Origin: Polyangia bacterium
Lineage (GTDB): Bacteria; Myxococcota_A; Polyangia; Nannocystales; Nannocystaceae
Direction of reading: 5' to 3'
Length of the DNA: 64,000 nucleotides
Assembly: GCA_030424595.1 (NCBI GenBank)
Contig: JAUHWG010000008.1
Span: 124,001-188,000, forward strand
The position numbers were made by a program, and so were the translations under genes. Positions 35,031 to 44,790 of the stretch are shown piece after piece. The notes beneath the pieces are model-generated. The model did no database searches. It was not told where the DNA came from and worked only from the letters and a program-made list of their open reading frames with translations. How positions within the stretch are numbered: the first letter of the stretch is position 1; every line of letters begins with the position of its first letter.

Positions 35031-36536
35031 CTAGGCCGGCTTGACGTTGAAGAGCGCGAAGCCGGTCATGTCGGAGTAGGTGTAGGCGCCGACGAGGCCC
35101 TGGAAGAGGATCTCGATGACGCCGGTTGCCGGGTTGACCTTGTAGGCGCGGGTGCCGTTGCGGGGCACGCCCCAAACCTTGCCCTCGAAGTCGACCGCGA
35201 CGCCCCAGATGAAGTCATCGCCGGGCTGACCGACGTTGAGGGTCTTGACGATCTCCATCGTCGTCGTGTCGATCCCGTGGATCTGGGCGTAGGAGCCGCG
35301 GTAGAGGATCCCGTCGCCGTCGCCCATGCAGCCGCCGGTGTGGACGCCGCCGCCGACGGTCGAGACCTGGGTCCAGGCTTCGGTCTCCGGGTTGAAGCGA
35401 CGGGTGTAGCGGCCGCAGATCCAGACATAGCCCTCCGAGGTCACGGTCATGCCGTAGCCGCCCTCCTCGGGGACGTTCCAGTGGTCGTAGGAGAAGTCGT
35501 CGAGGTTGACCCGGACGAGCCAGGAGGGGCTCGGGTTGCCGCCCTGGAGCTGGGACAACCACACGTTGCCGGCGCCGTCGACCGCGGCGCCGTAGAAGCC
35601 GTACCAGCCGGGCCACGGGCTCGGGAGGTCGGGGATCGGCACCTCTTGGATGGTCGATCCGTCGTCGCCGTTGTAGAGGGTGACGACCGCGCTGCCGGGG
35701 GACTTGTCCGACCAGGAGGTCCAGACGTTGAGGTCCTCGTAGAGGCAGGTCTCCTCGTTGAGAACACCGGGGGTCCAGGCGACCGGGCGGTTGTCGGAGT
35801 GGGGGATCTCCGTGTACCAGGCGATGCACTCGTCTTCGCCCCAGGGGAGGACATCGTTCGGCCCGGTGGAGGTCTTGAGCTCGCCGTCCATGTTGGCGTC
35901 GATGCACTGCTCCTTGCGGGCGATGATCTTCGTCAGACCGCCGTTGCGGTTGGCCACCGCGACATCGCCGTAGCGGTTGACCGAAGTGCGTGAGGGCGAA
36001 CCGTTGCCGTCGGGGCGGGTCAGGTAGCGGCCGAGCTCCTGGCCCGTCGAGGTGTTGATCTTCGAGACCGTGCCCTGGGCGGAGTTGGCGATCCAGATCA
36101 CCGAGAGGGCGTCATCATCCCCGCCCATCTCCTCGCAGTTGAGCCCCGTCGTCGAGCCACCCTCGGTGGTCGTGCCGGTGGTCGCGTCGGTCGTGGTCCC
36201 TTCTGTGTCGGTCGCGCTGACGCCGGTGGTGCCAGTGGTCGTCCCGTCCGTGGTCGGGTCGACCGTGGTCCCGCTCTCGCTCTCCGAGGTGCCCGCGGTG
36301 GTCCCCGCGCTCTCCGAGTCCGTGCCCCCGTCCGAGTCCGTCGAGCTGGCGGAGTTGGAGTTGGAGTTGGACGCGGAGGTTGTGTCGGTCGCGGAGGCGG
36401 TGGCGGTCGTCGTCGCGGTCGCCGAGCCGCCGTCGGTGTCTGAGTCGCGACCGCTGTCATCACCGCTGCAGGCCAGCGGCACCAGCGCTGCGACGGTGAT
36501 CAGCCGTCGGGTCCAGATCCCCATCCCCATCCCCAT
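35031..36536 (-). CDS. Stalked lipoprotein with Vgb/NHL-like beta-propeller
   Basis: About 501 residues. A lipoprotein signal ends at VPLACSGDD; the mature part begins with a long Ser/Thr/Asp-rich stalk of about 100 residues with repeated TTT/SNSNS units, then a six- or seven-bladed propeller (IWIANSAQGTVSKI, GYVWICGRYTRRFNPE and similar blades) resembling virginiamycin B lyase and NHL proteins. It should be anchored at the envelope and hold the propeller away from the membrane. Several in-frame ATGs crowd the start (36524, 36530, 36536 and 36558-36566); 36536 or 36530 place a sensible signal peptide after GGTGAGG. Binding partner unknown. Confidence 0.85.
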   Translation of the reverse strand: MGMGMGIWTRRLITVAALVPLACSGDDSGRDSDTDGGSATATTTATASATDTTSASNSNSNSASSTDSDGGTDSESAGTTAGTSESESGTTVDPTTDGTTTGTTGVSATDTEGTTTDATTGTTTEGGSTTGLNCEEMGGDDDALSVIWIANSAQGTVSKINTSTGQELGRYLTRPDGNGSPSRTSVNRYGDVAVANRNGGLTKIIARKEQCIDANMDGELKTSTGPNDVLPWGEDECIAWYTEIPHSDNRPVAWTPGVLNEETCLYEDLNVWTSWSDKSPGSAVVTLYNGDDGSTIQEVPIPDLPSPWPGWYGFYGAAVDGAGNVWLSQLQGGNPSPSWLVRVNLDDFSYDHWNVPEEGGYGMTVTSEGYVWICGRYTRRFNPETEAWTQVSTVGGGVHTGGCMGDGDGILYRGSYAQIHGIDTTTMEIVKTLNVGQPGDDFIWGVAVDFEGKVWGVPRNGTRAYKVNPATGVIEILFQGLVGAYTYSDMTGFALFNVKPA

Positions 36537-36710
36537 ATCCTCACCAATGAGACGTCTCATCATCATTCGATTCTCCACCCTACGAAGTCCGCTTGATAGC
36601 ACAGAGTGTTCTGCTGCGCCCTGGTCTGCCCTGGCCGACCCTGTGAAAGCGCGCCCGGCTCGGCGACCTATCGCTTCGACTTCGCGCGGCTCTCCGGTAT
36701 CGTCGCGCTG

Positions 36711-38093
36711 ATGCGCGCGACCTCCTCTCTCCTCCTCTCGCTCTCCACGGTTGGAGCGCTCTCTCTCGGCCTGCCCCGCGTGTCCTCGGGGGCAGATGCG
36801 AAGATGGTCCGCGAAGCGCCAGAGCCTGAGCGCGCAGCCGCGACCGCGCCCACAGCCGCGGCGGAGGTGAGGGCTCCCGGGCCGGTCACCCCCGTCCGCG
36901 CCGCCGCCCCTGGGCTCCCGCTCGAGCCCACGCCTGCGCAGGCTCGGAGCGACGGCGCGCTCGAGGCGGCGCTCGAGGCCGAGGCCGCCTGGCGGGCGAG
37001 CCGGATCGCCGGCGCGAGCAAGTCGGGAGGAGCCACGGGCGGCTCCCGCCGAGCTCTCCTCGACGCTGCGAAGGCGCGGGCCGAGCTCGGACACAACGCC
37101 CACGCGGTCGCCTATCTCGAGGAGTACCTGGACGACGGGCACGCAGATCCCGAGGCGGAGCGGATGCTCGACAGCCTGGTGCCCAAGCTCGTGCCGGTCG
37201 AGATCGAGGTCGACGCCGACCCGCGCGACTCGGCGATCACCGTCGAGATCGACTTCTACGGCAAGCCCTCGGACGTGCTGCCGCCGCTGATCCTCCAGCT
37301 CACCAGAGACGACGGGCCCGAGGGGTTGCAGCGGCGGACCGTGCTCCTCACCCCCGGAAAGTGGAACGTCGCGGTGCCCGAGGACGGCTACTACGACGGT
37401 CTCGACGAGGATGTTGAGGTCGAGGCTGGTTCGACCGCAGAGGTCGAGCTTGTCCTCCGCGCTGACATGCCGGCTGGGGACAGGCCAGCCTTCATCGGCC
37501 TGAGGGCGGCCTCCTCACCCTTCTTTATGGGGGCCGTGGGCGTCGGCCTGCTCTCGGGGGGACAGGTCCAGTATCGACGGATCCTGGGGCGCACTGACGA
37601 CGACTGCGCCGCCAGCATCTACCGCTGCAGCGAGCTCCTCACCAGCGCTGTGACGTTGCGGAGCACCGGCACGGCCCTCCTGGGCGCCTCGCTCGGCGTC
37701 GGCACGGCCCTGCTCAGCGGTCTCGCGCCGACCCGCAGACAGCGGGCGATCATCTGGGGCGTCGAGTCCGGCGTAGGCGTAGGTGCGCTCATCGGCGGTG
37801 CTATCGGCGTCAGCTTCGCGGCGGGAGACTTCAACGCCCTCCGCCCGGACTCGTGGGAGGACGAGGCCTACCGCGACTCTGCCACCTCGGCGGCGGCGCG
37901 CCACAGCGGCTCGGCCTTCGCCCTCGGCTTTGGCACCTCGCTGCTGGTGTACTCCGTCTATTATCTCTTCCGCGATCAGATCAACGCCCATGTAGGCATG
38001 CGCAAGCGCAGGCGGGATCGCGGCCGGGTCTTCGCGCTCTCCCCGAGCGGCGGGGCAGGGCGCGTCGGCGGCGGGCTTGTCGGTCGCTTCTAG
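36711..38093 (+). CDS. Secreted/envelope protein with TPR-like N-terminus and membrane helices
   Basis: 460 residues from the ATG at 36711, which begins a good signal peptide (SSLLLSLSTVGALSLGLP). After an Ala/Pro-rich linker, about residues 85-155 are helical and TPR-like (AELGHNAHAVAYLEEYLDDGHADPEAERML). A beta-rich segment (about 160-245) resembles the PEGA-like carboxypeptidase-regulatory fold. The C-terminal half has several hydrophobic Gly/Ala-rich segments (about 265-440). Similar proteins are common in myxobacteria and their function is unknown. It is divergent from the propeller lipoprotein gene across 174 bases. Confidence 0.75.
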   Translation: MRATSSLLLSLSTVGALSLGLPRVSSGADAKMVREAPEPERAAATAPTAAAEVRAPGPVTPVRAAAPGLPLEPTPAQARSDGALEAALEAEAAWRASRIAGASKSGGATGGSRRALLDAAKARAELGHNAHAVAYLEEYLDDGHADPEAERMLDSLVPKLVPVEIEVDADPRDSAITVEIDFYGKPSDVLPPLILQLTRDDGPEGLQRRTVLLTPGKWNVAVPEDGYYDGLDEDVEVEAGSTAEVELVLRADMPAGDRPAFIGLRAASSPFFMGAVGVGLLSGGQVQYRRILGRTDDDCAASIYRCSELLTSAVTLRSTGTALLGASLGVGTALLSGLAPTRRQRAIIWGVESGVGVGALIGGAIGVSFAAGDFNALRPDSWEDEAYRDSATSAAARHSGSAFALGFGTSLLVYSVYYLFRDQINAHVGMRKRRRDRGRVFALSPSGGAGRVGGGLVGRF

Positions 38094-38139
38094 TCGTCGG
38101 CCGTCTGTCGCAGGACCGCAGGGGGCGGCAGCAGAGAGG

Positions 38140-41100
38140 CTAGAGGCGCTTCAGCCAGCCGTCGACCCGCTCAGCCTCGGGCTCCCAACCCTCGCCGCGG
38201 GCGCGGAGGACCTCGAGCGCTGTCGTCGCCAGCGTCTTCGCCTCAGCGCTCGCCGGCGTCTGAGCCTCGAGGGCCCGCGCCAGGGCGAAGCGGGTCAGGG
38301 CGAGCTCTCCGTCGTCGGCGTCGCGCGTCGCCTCGTGGATCGACAGGGCCGCTCGGGCCTGCTCCACAGCCGCCGCCGGGTTGCCCCGCACCAGCTCAAG
38401 CTCTGCGGTCGTCCGCTTGACCGTCGCCGCGAGCTGGCTCGTCGGCGGGAGCTTCTCCTCCACGATCTTCGCCGCGCGGCTGAGGGCCGCCTCGGCGTCG
38501 TCGTAGCGCTCGAGGGCGATGTAGGTCAGGGCGAGCTTTTCGAGGGTGATCGCGAGGGACGGCGTGTTCGGCGGGAGCTTCTCTTCGCGGAGGGCCAGGG
38601 CCTCTATGAGCCTGCTCTCCGACGTCTCTAGCTGACCCGCATTGCGGAGAGAGTCTCCGAAAGCGTCGAGTCCATCTGCGTGGATGGAAGGGTCGATGAC
38701 CTCCCCTTCGATCAGCTTCATTGCCTCTTCGTGCTCCAGGAGCGCTGACTCGTGGTCACCCTGGAGCGAGTAGGCAGGACCGATGAGGTGGCGCGTGGCA
38801 AAGACGAGGGGGATGTATAGGGCTGAGTCCTCCTCGACGAGTGCGAGGAGTTCTCCGCTGTGTTTCGCAACAGCGTTGAGGTCACGGGCGGTGAGTGCCA
38901 CGGCGATGGCCTTGATGAGGACCAGGTTGAGCGACATCACGTTGTCCGGCTGTGTTTCACGGGTCTCGGCGAGGGCCTGGCGGATCTCAGCCTCTGCGTC
39001 ACTCGTTTGACCGTCGCCGCGGAGCGCGACGGCGAGGTTTGAGCGGACTGTCGGAACATGAGGATGCTTCGCGCCGAGGCTCTGAGACAGCAGGTCGATC
39101 GCTCTACGAAAGGACTCTGCAGCGTTGCGGTAATCTCCAAGCTTCAGGTGCGTGACTCCAACGTTGCTCAGGACGACACCGGATTTCGGATCAGGCTGAT
39201 ACTCACTATGGCGATACTCTTCGAGAGCATCCTGATAGTGCTTGAGGGCGAGGTCCATGTCTCCGATCTCGTCGTAGGCGGCCCCTGCGTTGTTGTGAAG
39301 TAGGCCTGTCTCGCGGCTCCCCGCGGCGCTCCTAATGGCGAGAGCCTCGCCAAGCCACACGTCGGCGATAGCCTCATGCGCTTGCGACGCATGAAATGCA
39401 CGCAAAAAGATACGCTTCGTTAGGGATTCTAGTGCCACTGAGTCGTTGTGCGTGGAGATGGCGCTCTTCAGACCTGTGCTCAGATTCTCTTCTGCAAGTT
39501 TCGATTCGCCAATCTCCATGTAGAGGCTTCCTCGGCGGACTGCAAGCTCCGCTAGTAGCGGCTCGTAGCCAAGGGAGTCAGCGGACGCCGCGATGGTGTC
39601 CAGGAGTTCTAGGCCTTCGCCAAACCGGCCAGCATTCTCCATAACTTGCGCGCGCGCGAGCCCGCGCCGGGCCTCGTTGACTGCCTTCGCAGTGTCGGGA
39701 TCCTCGGGGGGGGGGATCGCCTGTGTTAGCGAGTCTAGGTCGCGGCACGTCGAGATACGAGAGAGGCCGTGGACGGCGTCGACAGTGTTGTCGACCACAT
39801 TTCCGTCTGCTGTCGCAAGTATCTCGATCAGAGCCCCGAACTCTGTGTATCGCTGATCAAGGCATGTTGTCCGCAGATCAAAGATCCGGTCGGAGTGCTT
39901 GCCGCTCTGGTGACTCTCGCAGGCCTCACCTCGCATCTCAGCCCACTCTTGCGCGTAGGCGTCGAGCTGCGGGGCGATCTTCTCCCAGGTCTCATCCGCG
40001 TAGGCGAGCCCGGTCGCCTTGATCGCGCGCTCGACCGCCGCACGCTGCTCATCGCCCCACACCTGGCTGATCTCCTCGGCGCCGCCGGTACAGACCGCGG
40101 GCTGGGCCGCGCCAAGGCTCGCGACGCCGAACCCTGCGCCGCCGATGATCCCGGCGAACGCTGCGGTCGCGAGCCAGCGTCGGCGCCGGGCGACAGGATC
40201 GCGGCCGAGCTCTGTGAGCAGCTCGGAGACCGAGGCGAAGCGTCGCTCAGGGTCGACCGCGAGCCCGCGAAGGAGCACTTTTCGCAGCCAGCTCGGGACC
40301 TTGGCGGAGGACGGCGGGTCCTTGATCCGACCCTCGAGAACGCTGGCGATCAGCGTCGGCAACGATGTGGCCTCGAAGGGGAGCTCGCCGTAGAGCCCCT
40401 CGTAGAGGGCGACACAGAAGGAGAACTGATCGCTGTGGGCGTTGGCGGGGCGGCCCTCGTGCTGCTCCGGCGCCATGTAGGCGGGCGTCCCCATCAGGGC
40501 GCCGGTCCGGGTCAGGCGCTGGTCGAGCAGGCTCAGCTCCTTCCCGCCTGTGGGCGCGAGCGCTGTGCTCTCAGGGGCCGTGTCCTCGCCGCTCCCTTGG
40601 CCCTCGGTGAGCTGGCCTTGGGTCATCGACCGGGCGAGGCCGAAGTCCAGCACCTTGGCGGTGCCGTCCTCGCCGAGGAGGACGTTGTGGGGTTTGAAGT
40701 CGCGGTGGATGATCCCGGCGTCGTGGGCCGCCGCGAGGCCGCGACCGGCCTGGCGGAAGACCTCGACCACCTCGCGCCAGGGGTGCGGCTCCTGCTGCCA
40801 TTGATCGAGGCTCTGGCCGCGGATGTACTCCATCGCGACGAAGATCTGGTCGTCGACCTCGCCGACCTCGTGGACCGTGACGATGTTGGGGTGGGCGAGG
40901 CGGGCCATCGCCTGGGCCTCGCGGATCAGGCGGATCCGGCCGTTGGAGCCCTCGGTGTTGTCCGAGCGCATCACCTTGATCGCGATCTTGCGCTCGAGCT
41001 TGTCGTCGAAGGCGGTGTAGACGACGCCCATACCGCCTTCGCCGAGCCGGTCGAGGATCGTGTAGCGGCCGATCTTCACCGGCGCCGCCTTCTTGCGGAA

Positions 41101-41769
41101 GATCCGGGCGCGGATCAGGTCCTTGAGCCGACCATCGTTGCCCTTGGGCTTGAGCAGCCGGCGCGAGAGGTCCGGATCGTCGGTGATCCCCTCGTCGCGC
41201 CGCAGCGACGCGCGTGAGCCGGAGTCGGCCGAGGCCTGACGCGAGCGCGCCGCGTCGACCGGGGTCAGGGTGCGGGCGAGGCTCAGCGGTTCGCCACCCA
41301 GCTCGTCGTCGTTCTCCAGGCCTGTGTCGCCGGCGATCCTGGTCTGGGCGAGGCTGACGTCGAGGGCCTGCTCGGGGTCGCCTGGGGTAGCGCTGGGATC
41401 CCCGGCGGCCATCGTCCGCATCAGCGCCGAGATGCTCACCTCGGCGGCGGCCTCCTCGGCGGCGGTCGCTCGCTCGCTCGGGATCAGGGTCGCCGCGAAG
41501 CTGACGGGGCCGGTCTCCTTGACGCTCTCCTCCGGGCCCTCCTCGGTCTGGCGAACATCGCCGGTCGCGGCCCTCGTCTGGGCGAGGCTGATCGCAGCGT
41601 CGAGGTCATCGCCGCTGTGGCGATCGACGCCGAGCTGGGTCTGGGCGAGGCTCTCGTCGAGCTTGTCCTCTTCCTTTTCCTTCAAGGCGTCTCCTCCGTC
41701 GACGACGTCGAGCTGCGGGCGCCTGGCGAAGCCGAGGCCGAGAAGTCGATGGAATTTCGGTTGGGTCAC
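38140..41769 (-). CDS. Membrane Ser/Thr protein kinase with extracellular TPR sensor region
   Basis: 1,209 residues from the GTG at 41769, chosen because GGGAGA lies a few bases upstream; 41820 is an alternative. Layout: a disordered N-terminus (~1-215) with repeated SLAQT-like units; kinase domain (~230-500) with LGEGGMGVVY, AIKVM, HRDFKPHN, LDFGLARS and GTPAYMAPEQ, all catalytic residues intact; one membrane helix (~530-555, TAAFAGIIGGAGFGVASLG); then a long region with Cys pairs and tetratricopeptide repeats to the end. It should sense or bind proteins outside the cytoplasmic membrane and signal inward. The ECF sigma gene lies directly upstream on the same strand, a common pairing in myxobacteria. 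The 3' part is slightly less GC-rich. Confidence 0.93.
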   Translation of the reverse strand: MTQPKFHRLLGLGFARRPQLDVVDGGDALKEKEEDKLDESLAQTQLGVDRHSGDDLDAAISLAQTRAATGDVRQTEEGPEESVKETGPVSFAATLIPSERATAAEEAAAEVSISALMRTMAAGDPSATPGDPEQALDVSLAQTRIAGDTGLENDDELGGEPLSLARTLTPVDAARSRQASADSGSRASLRRDEGITDDPDLSRRLLKPKGNDGRLKDLIRARIFRKKAAPVKIGRYTILDRLGEGGMGVVYTAFDDKLERKIAIKVMRSDNTEGSNGRIRLIREAQAMARLAHPNIVTVHEVGEVDDQIFVAMEYIRGQSLDQWQQEPHPWREVVEVFRQAGRGLAAAHDAGIIHRDFKPHNVLLGEDGTAKVLDFGLARSMTQGQLTEGQGSGEDTAPESTALAPTGGKELSLLDQRLTRTGALMGTPAYMAPEQHEGRPANAHSDQFSFCVALYEGLYGELPFEATSLPTLIASVLEGRIKDPPSSAKVPSWLRKVLLRGLAVDPERRFASVSELLTELGRDPVARRRRWLATAAFAGIIGGAGFGVASLGAAQPAVCTGGAEEISQVWGDEQRAAVERAIKATGLAYADETWEKIAPQLDAYAQEWAEMRGEACESHQSGKHSDRIFDLRTTCLDQRYTEFGALIEILATADGNVVDNTVDAVHGLSRISTCRDLDSLTQAIPPPEDPDTAKAVNEARRGLARAQVMENAGRFGEGLELLDTIAASADSLGYEPLLAELAVRRGSLYMEIGESKLAEENLSTGLKSAISTHNDSVALESLTKRIFLRAFHASQAHEAIADVWLGEALAIRSAAGSRETGLLHNNAGAAYDEIGDMDLALKHYQDALEEYRHSEYQPDPKSGVVLSNVGVTHLKLGDYRNAAESFRRAIDLLSQSLGAKHPHVPTVRSNLAVALRGDGQTSDAEAEIRQALAETRETQPDNVMSLNLVLIKAIAVALTARDLNAVAKHSGELLALVEEDSALYIPLVFATRHLIGPAYSLQGDHESALLEHEEAMKLIEGEVIDPSIHADGLDAFGDSLRNAGQLETSESRLIEALALREEKLPPNTPSLAITLEKLALTYIALERYDDAEAALSRAAKIVEEKLPPTSQLAATVKRTTAELELVRGNPAAAVEQARAALSIHEATRDADDGELALTRFALARALEAQTPASAEAKTLATTALEVLRARGEGWEPEAERVDGWLKRL

Positions 41770-41871
41770 AGGATCTCCCACGGAGCCGGCAATTGCTAGC
41801 GAGCGCGGGCGCGGCTCCACGAGGGGAGTGACCGTCAGGCCCGGATCAATTGCGGCGGCCCGAGTCGGGCG

Positions 41872-42546
41872 CTAGCGCTCTTCGAGGGCGGCGCGGAGGT
41901 GAGAGGCCCAGCTGTCGAGATCGGAGACCGTGCTCGCGAGGAGCTGCGGGCTCGCGGCCCGGGCCGTGAGCTCCGCCTCGAGGAGCTGCTTGGCCCGGCG
42001 GATCCGGGTGCGGGCGGTGCCCTCGGGGACGTCGAGCACGCCGGCGATCTCGCCGGCGGTCATGTCCTCCCAGTAGTAGAGCTCGAGGATCGTCTGGTGC
42101 TCGAGGGGGATCTGGCGCAGCGCCTGGAGGAGGAGCTGGCTCTCTTGGGCCTGGGCGAGGGCGGTCGTCGGCGTCGCGCCCAGGTCCTCGAGGGAGCGCT
42201 CAGCGAAGTCGAGGAGCCGACCGTCGCGGCGCTTGCCTCGGTAGTGCTCAAAGAGGATGTTGCGGGCGATGCCGAAGAGGTAGGAGCGGAAGCTCGTCCC
42301 CTCGCGCATGCGATCGCGGGTCTCGAGGCAGGCGAGGAAGGTCCGCTGGATCAGGTCCGCGGCGGCGTCCCAGGCCTTGCTCTTGAAGAAGCGTGAGACG
42401 CCGTCGTAGTAGCGCTCAAAGAGCTCGACGCCGGCGTCTTCGTCACCGCTTCGCCAGGCTGCCAGGAGGTCGTCGTCGGCGCGCACGCGGAGGATGATAG
42501 CGGAGTCCTCTGGGGGCCGTAGAGCCCATCGGCGCAGAGTCCGCAT
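41872..42546 (-). CDS. ECF-type RNA polymerase sigma factor
   Basis: About 224 residues from the ATG at 42546; the frame extends to 42795 but the added part is not sigma-like. Region 2 is visible in LLAAWRSGDEDAGVELFERYYDGVSRFF and DLIQRTFLACLE, with SFRSYLFGIARNILFEHYR; region 4 in LRQIPLEHQTILELYYWEDMTAGEIAGVL and VPEGTARTRIRRAKQLL. It would direct RNA polymerase to a limited gene set. The kinase gene starts about 100 bases downstream on the same strand, so phosphorylation-linked control is likely. No anti-sigma gene is visible. The start is uncertain because no good ribosome site is present. Confidence 0.9.
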   Translation of the reverse strand: MRTLRRWALRPPEDSAIILRVRADDDLLAAWRSGDEDAGVELFERYYDGVSRFFKSKAWDAAADLIQRTFLACLETRDRMREGTSFRSYLFGIARNILFEHYRGKRRDGRLLDFAERSLEDLGATPTTALAQAQESQLLLQALRQIPLEHQTILELYYWEDMTAGEIAGVLDVPEGTARTRIRRAKQLLEAELTARAASPQLLASTVSDLDSWASHLRAALEER

Positions 42547-42797
42547 GCCCCTGAGGCGCCCTGGAGGGGTCCTCAGGCCTCGCTCGGTTCTGGGCTCGAT
42601 GCTCGGGGGCGCGCGACTACAGTGTTCCGCGGGGCAGAATTGGCCGCCCTTGGGACCGAAAAGGCGCGTGGTCGAGGCGCGAGAAAAACTCTCAGATTTT
42701 TTTCGGAAACCGGCAATTGATCTCGGGTCGCGGATCACTGCCCAAGCGTAAGACGGACGGAGCGCCGCGCGGGTTTGGGCGAACCCCGGCGACACCG

Positions 42798-43877
42798 ATG
42801 AAAGCGAGCACGACGATGAAGACCCTGACCACGATCCTCTCCCTGGCCGCGACCCTGACCCTGAGCCTCGGCTGTGACGCCGAGCCTGAGCTTGACTTTG
42901 GCGACGGCGACGACATCACGGAGCGCTGGGGATTTGGCACCAAGCTGAACACCTCTTTCCTCGGCGACTTCGAGTGGAACGAGCTCGACCTCAAGGGCGC
43001 CTTTCACGAGCACGCGCAGCTGACCAAGGTCTGCATCCAGCCGAAGGGCAGCCAGGACCCGGATATCTACAAGTACAAGAGCAAGATGGGCTCGCTCGAC
43101 CCGGTCTGCTTCAAGCCTGGCGCCGATCCGATCTGGGTCGAGAAGGGCGAGATCATGGCCGAGAAGTACGGCAAGCACTACCGCGGCTACGACTTCGAGC
43201 GGTCGAGCTGGTACATCGACCTCGACTACGATCAGGACGGCACCCTGGACTCATCGATCATCCCGCAGATCGAGAAGATGGGCGAGAAGGTGACCCCGCA
43301 GGGCAACCTCTACTGGGCCTACCACTGGAGCTACATGACCAGCGATGTCACCGGCCTGGCGACCAAGTACATCGAGCAGCAGGACAAGCCCGTCGCGATC
43401 TGCGAGATGGACGTCGACACCGGCGCCCTCGAGGCCCTGGCGAACGAAGACCTGCACGTCGACATGAAGAGCGGCGAGTTCAATCCTCGCGGAGCGACGA
43501 TGTTCGTCGCCTGCGTCTCGGGCGCTGTTGGCAAGGTTCAGGACTCCTGGGGCTACCTTCACCACGAGGTCGGCTTTGGGCGGCACGAGACGGTCACCCG
43601 CGTCGCCCGGGCCGACTACTGCCGCGATGGAACGTCCTTCACCGAGCCCGGTATGAAGCTCCAGATCGAGGACGCTTGGGGCTTCAGCGCCATCGTCGAC
43701 CCCTTCAAGGAGACGGAGGCCCACTGGGTCGTTGGCGGCGGCGCTGCCTGTCTCAATCTCCCGCGGCATCCGGCGATCACCTACGAGAAGGTCTTCACCT
43801 ACTGCGGGATCCCGAAGTGCGAGGGCGACAAGCCGCTCGGCACCTACGGTGACGAGATCCTGACCAAGAACTGGTAG
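42798..43877 (+). CDS. ADYC-domain lipoprotein
   Basis: 359 residues from 42798, or 353 from the second ATG at 42816. The signal ends in a lipobox (LTLSLGCDAEPE). The mature protein has paired Cys residues and the RADYCRDGTSFTEPG motif followed by EDAWGF, which matches the ADYC domain annotated mainly in myxobacterial lipoproteins, function unknown. Preceding NPRGATMFVACVSGAVGK is also typical, with the Cys perhaps disulphide-bonded. An unusually AT-rich stretch (about 42690-42720) just upstream may hold its promoter. Divergent from the ECF sigma gene. Confidence 0.85.
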   Translation: MKASTTMKTLTTILSLAATLTLSLGCDAEPELDFGDGDDITERWGFGTKLNTSFLGDFEWNELDLKGAFHEHAQLTKVCIQPKGSQDPDIYKYKSKMGSLDPVCFKPGADPIWVEKGEIMAEKYGKHYRGYDFERSSWYIDLDYDQDGTLDSSIIPQIEKMGEKVTPQGNLYWAYHWSYMTSDVTGLATKYIEQQDKPVAICEMDVDTGALEALANEDLHVDMKSGEFNPRGATMFVACVSGAVGKVQDSWGYLHHEVGFGRHETVTRVARADYCRDGTSFTEPGMKLQIEDAWGFSAIVDPFKETEAHWVVGGGAACLNLPRHPAITYEKVFTYCGIPKCEGDKPLGTYGDEILTKNW

Positions 43878-43922
43878 GCCGCTGGCGCGGCGCCCACGGA
43901 GCCGCGCACGCGCTGACCAAGC

Positions 43923-44324
43923 CTAGCGAAGGGTCACGAATACCTGACTCTTCGCCCCCCCCGGCCGCTGGACCTCGGCGACCTTGACCCGCTTCCCGGC
44001 GGCAAAGCCCCGGGTCGCCTCGACACGAAGCTCATGCTCTTTACCCCCGTCACAGCGAAGCTCCAGGTGTGTCCCGCCGCGGCGGGGCTCGGCGCTCACC
44101 TTGCACCGACGGGCATCATCGCCGCCCGAGATCCAGGCCTCGATCTTGCCGTCGGTCGGGACGACGAAGCCAAAGCTCGACGGCTGAGCGCCGCGGCGCT
44201 CGACGACCTCCACCTCGAGCCTGGTCCCTTGGGCTGAGCTCTCGCTGATCTTGGCCGGGACCTGACCCGGCGCTGACAACATGGTCGTGATGAAGACGAG
44301 GGATGTGATTCCTGCTGAGGGCAT
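43923..44324 (-). CDS. Small secreted hypothetical protein
   Basis: 133 residues from the ATG at 44324, with AGG six bases upstream; the frame extends to 44564 without protein-like character. The N-terminus looks like a signal peptide (SLVFITTMLSAPGQVPA). The mature part has a Cys pair in RRCKVSAEP and ELRCDGG and ends in a basic beta-rich segment. I do not recognise the family. It converges with the ADYC lipoprotein gene, 45 bases away. Confidence 0.6.
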   Translation of the reverse strand: MPSAGITSLVFITTMLSAPGQVPAKISESSAQGTRLEVEVVERRGAQPSSFGFVVPTDGKIEAWISGGDDARRCKVSAEPRRGGTHLELRCDGGKEHELRVEATRGFAAGKRVKVAEVQRPGGAKSQVFVTLR

Positions 44325-44790
44325 GCGGCGCCTAGCTGCAAGCGGCCGGCCAATCACAGCGCGGCCCGAATAGGGCCTCCAGAGCCGCCTCTCGGCAGCC
44401 TGCTCCGGTGTCCGCGTCTTCGTGGCATAGGCGCCTGAATTCCCCTGCCAGCTTGTCACCTCACCTCGGGCGCCCACCTGAGCGGGTGTCCTGGTAGGGA
44501 GTGGTTCGCAGGCTTTGTTCTCCTCGGTGACGACGTCGCTCACTCGCTTTCGCGACGTCATCATCCAGAGGGGAGCGCCGAGACGAGCCCAGCGACAGCC
44601 GCTGCCATCCTCCGCCCGTCGATGTGTTCAAGGCATCGTCTGGATGGCAGCGGCTCGGAGCGCTGGAGGTCCCGTCGTCCACCGTGCCTGCGCGGGCCAG
44701 CCCCCTGTTGAGGCTTACGTCCCAGAGGGGAGCGCCGCGCTCGCGGGATCGACGAGCGCGACCGGCGAGAGCCGGACGCGCCCCTTTTTA
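44325..44790. other. Gene-free stretch with an inverted repeat and a direct repeat
   Basis: No gene is supported. AGCCGCTGCCATCC (44597-44610) is a perfect inverted match to GGATGGCAGCGGCT (44642-44655), a 14-base stem with a 31-base loop. CCAGAGGGGAGCGCCG occurs twice in direct orientation (44565-44580 and 44722-44737). Together these could be the scar of a small insertion. Confidence 0.45.
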
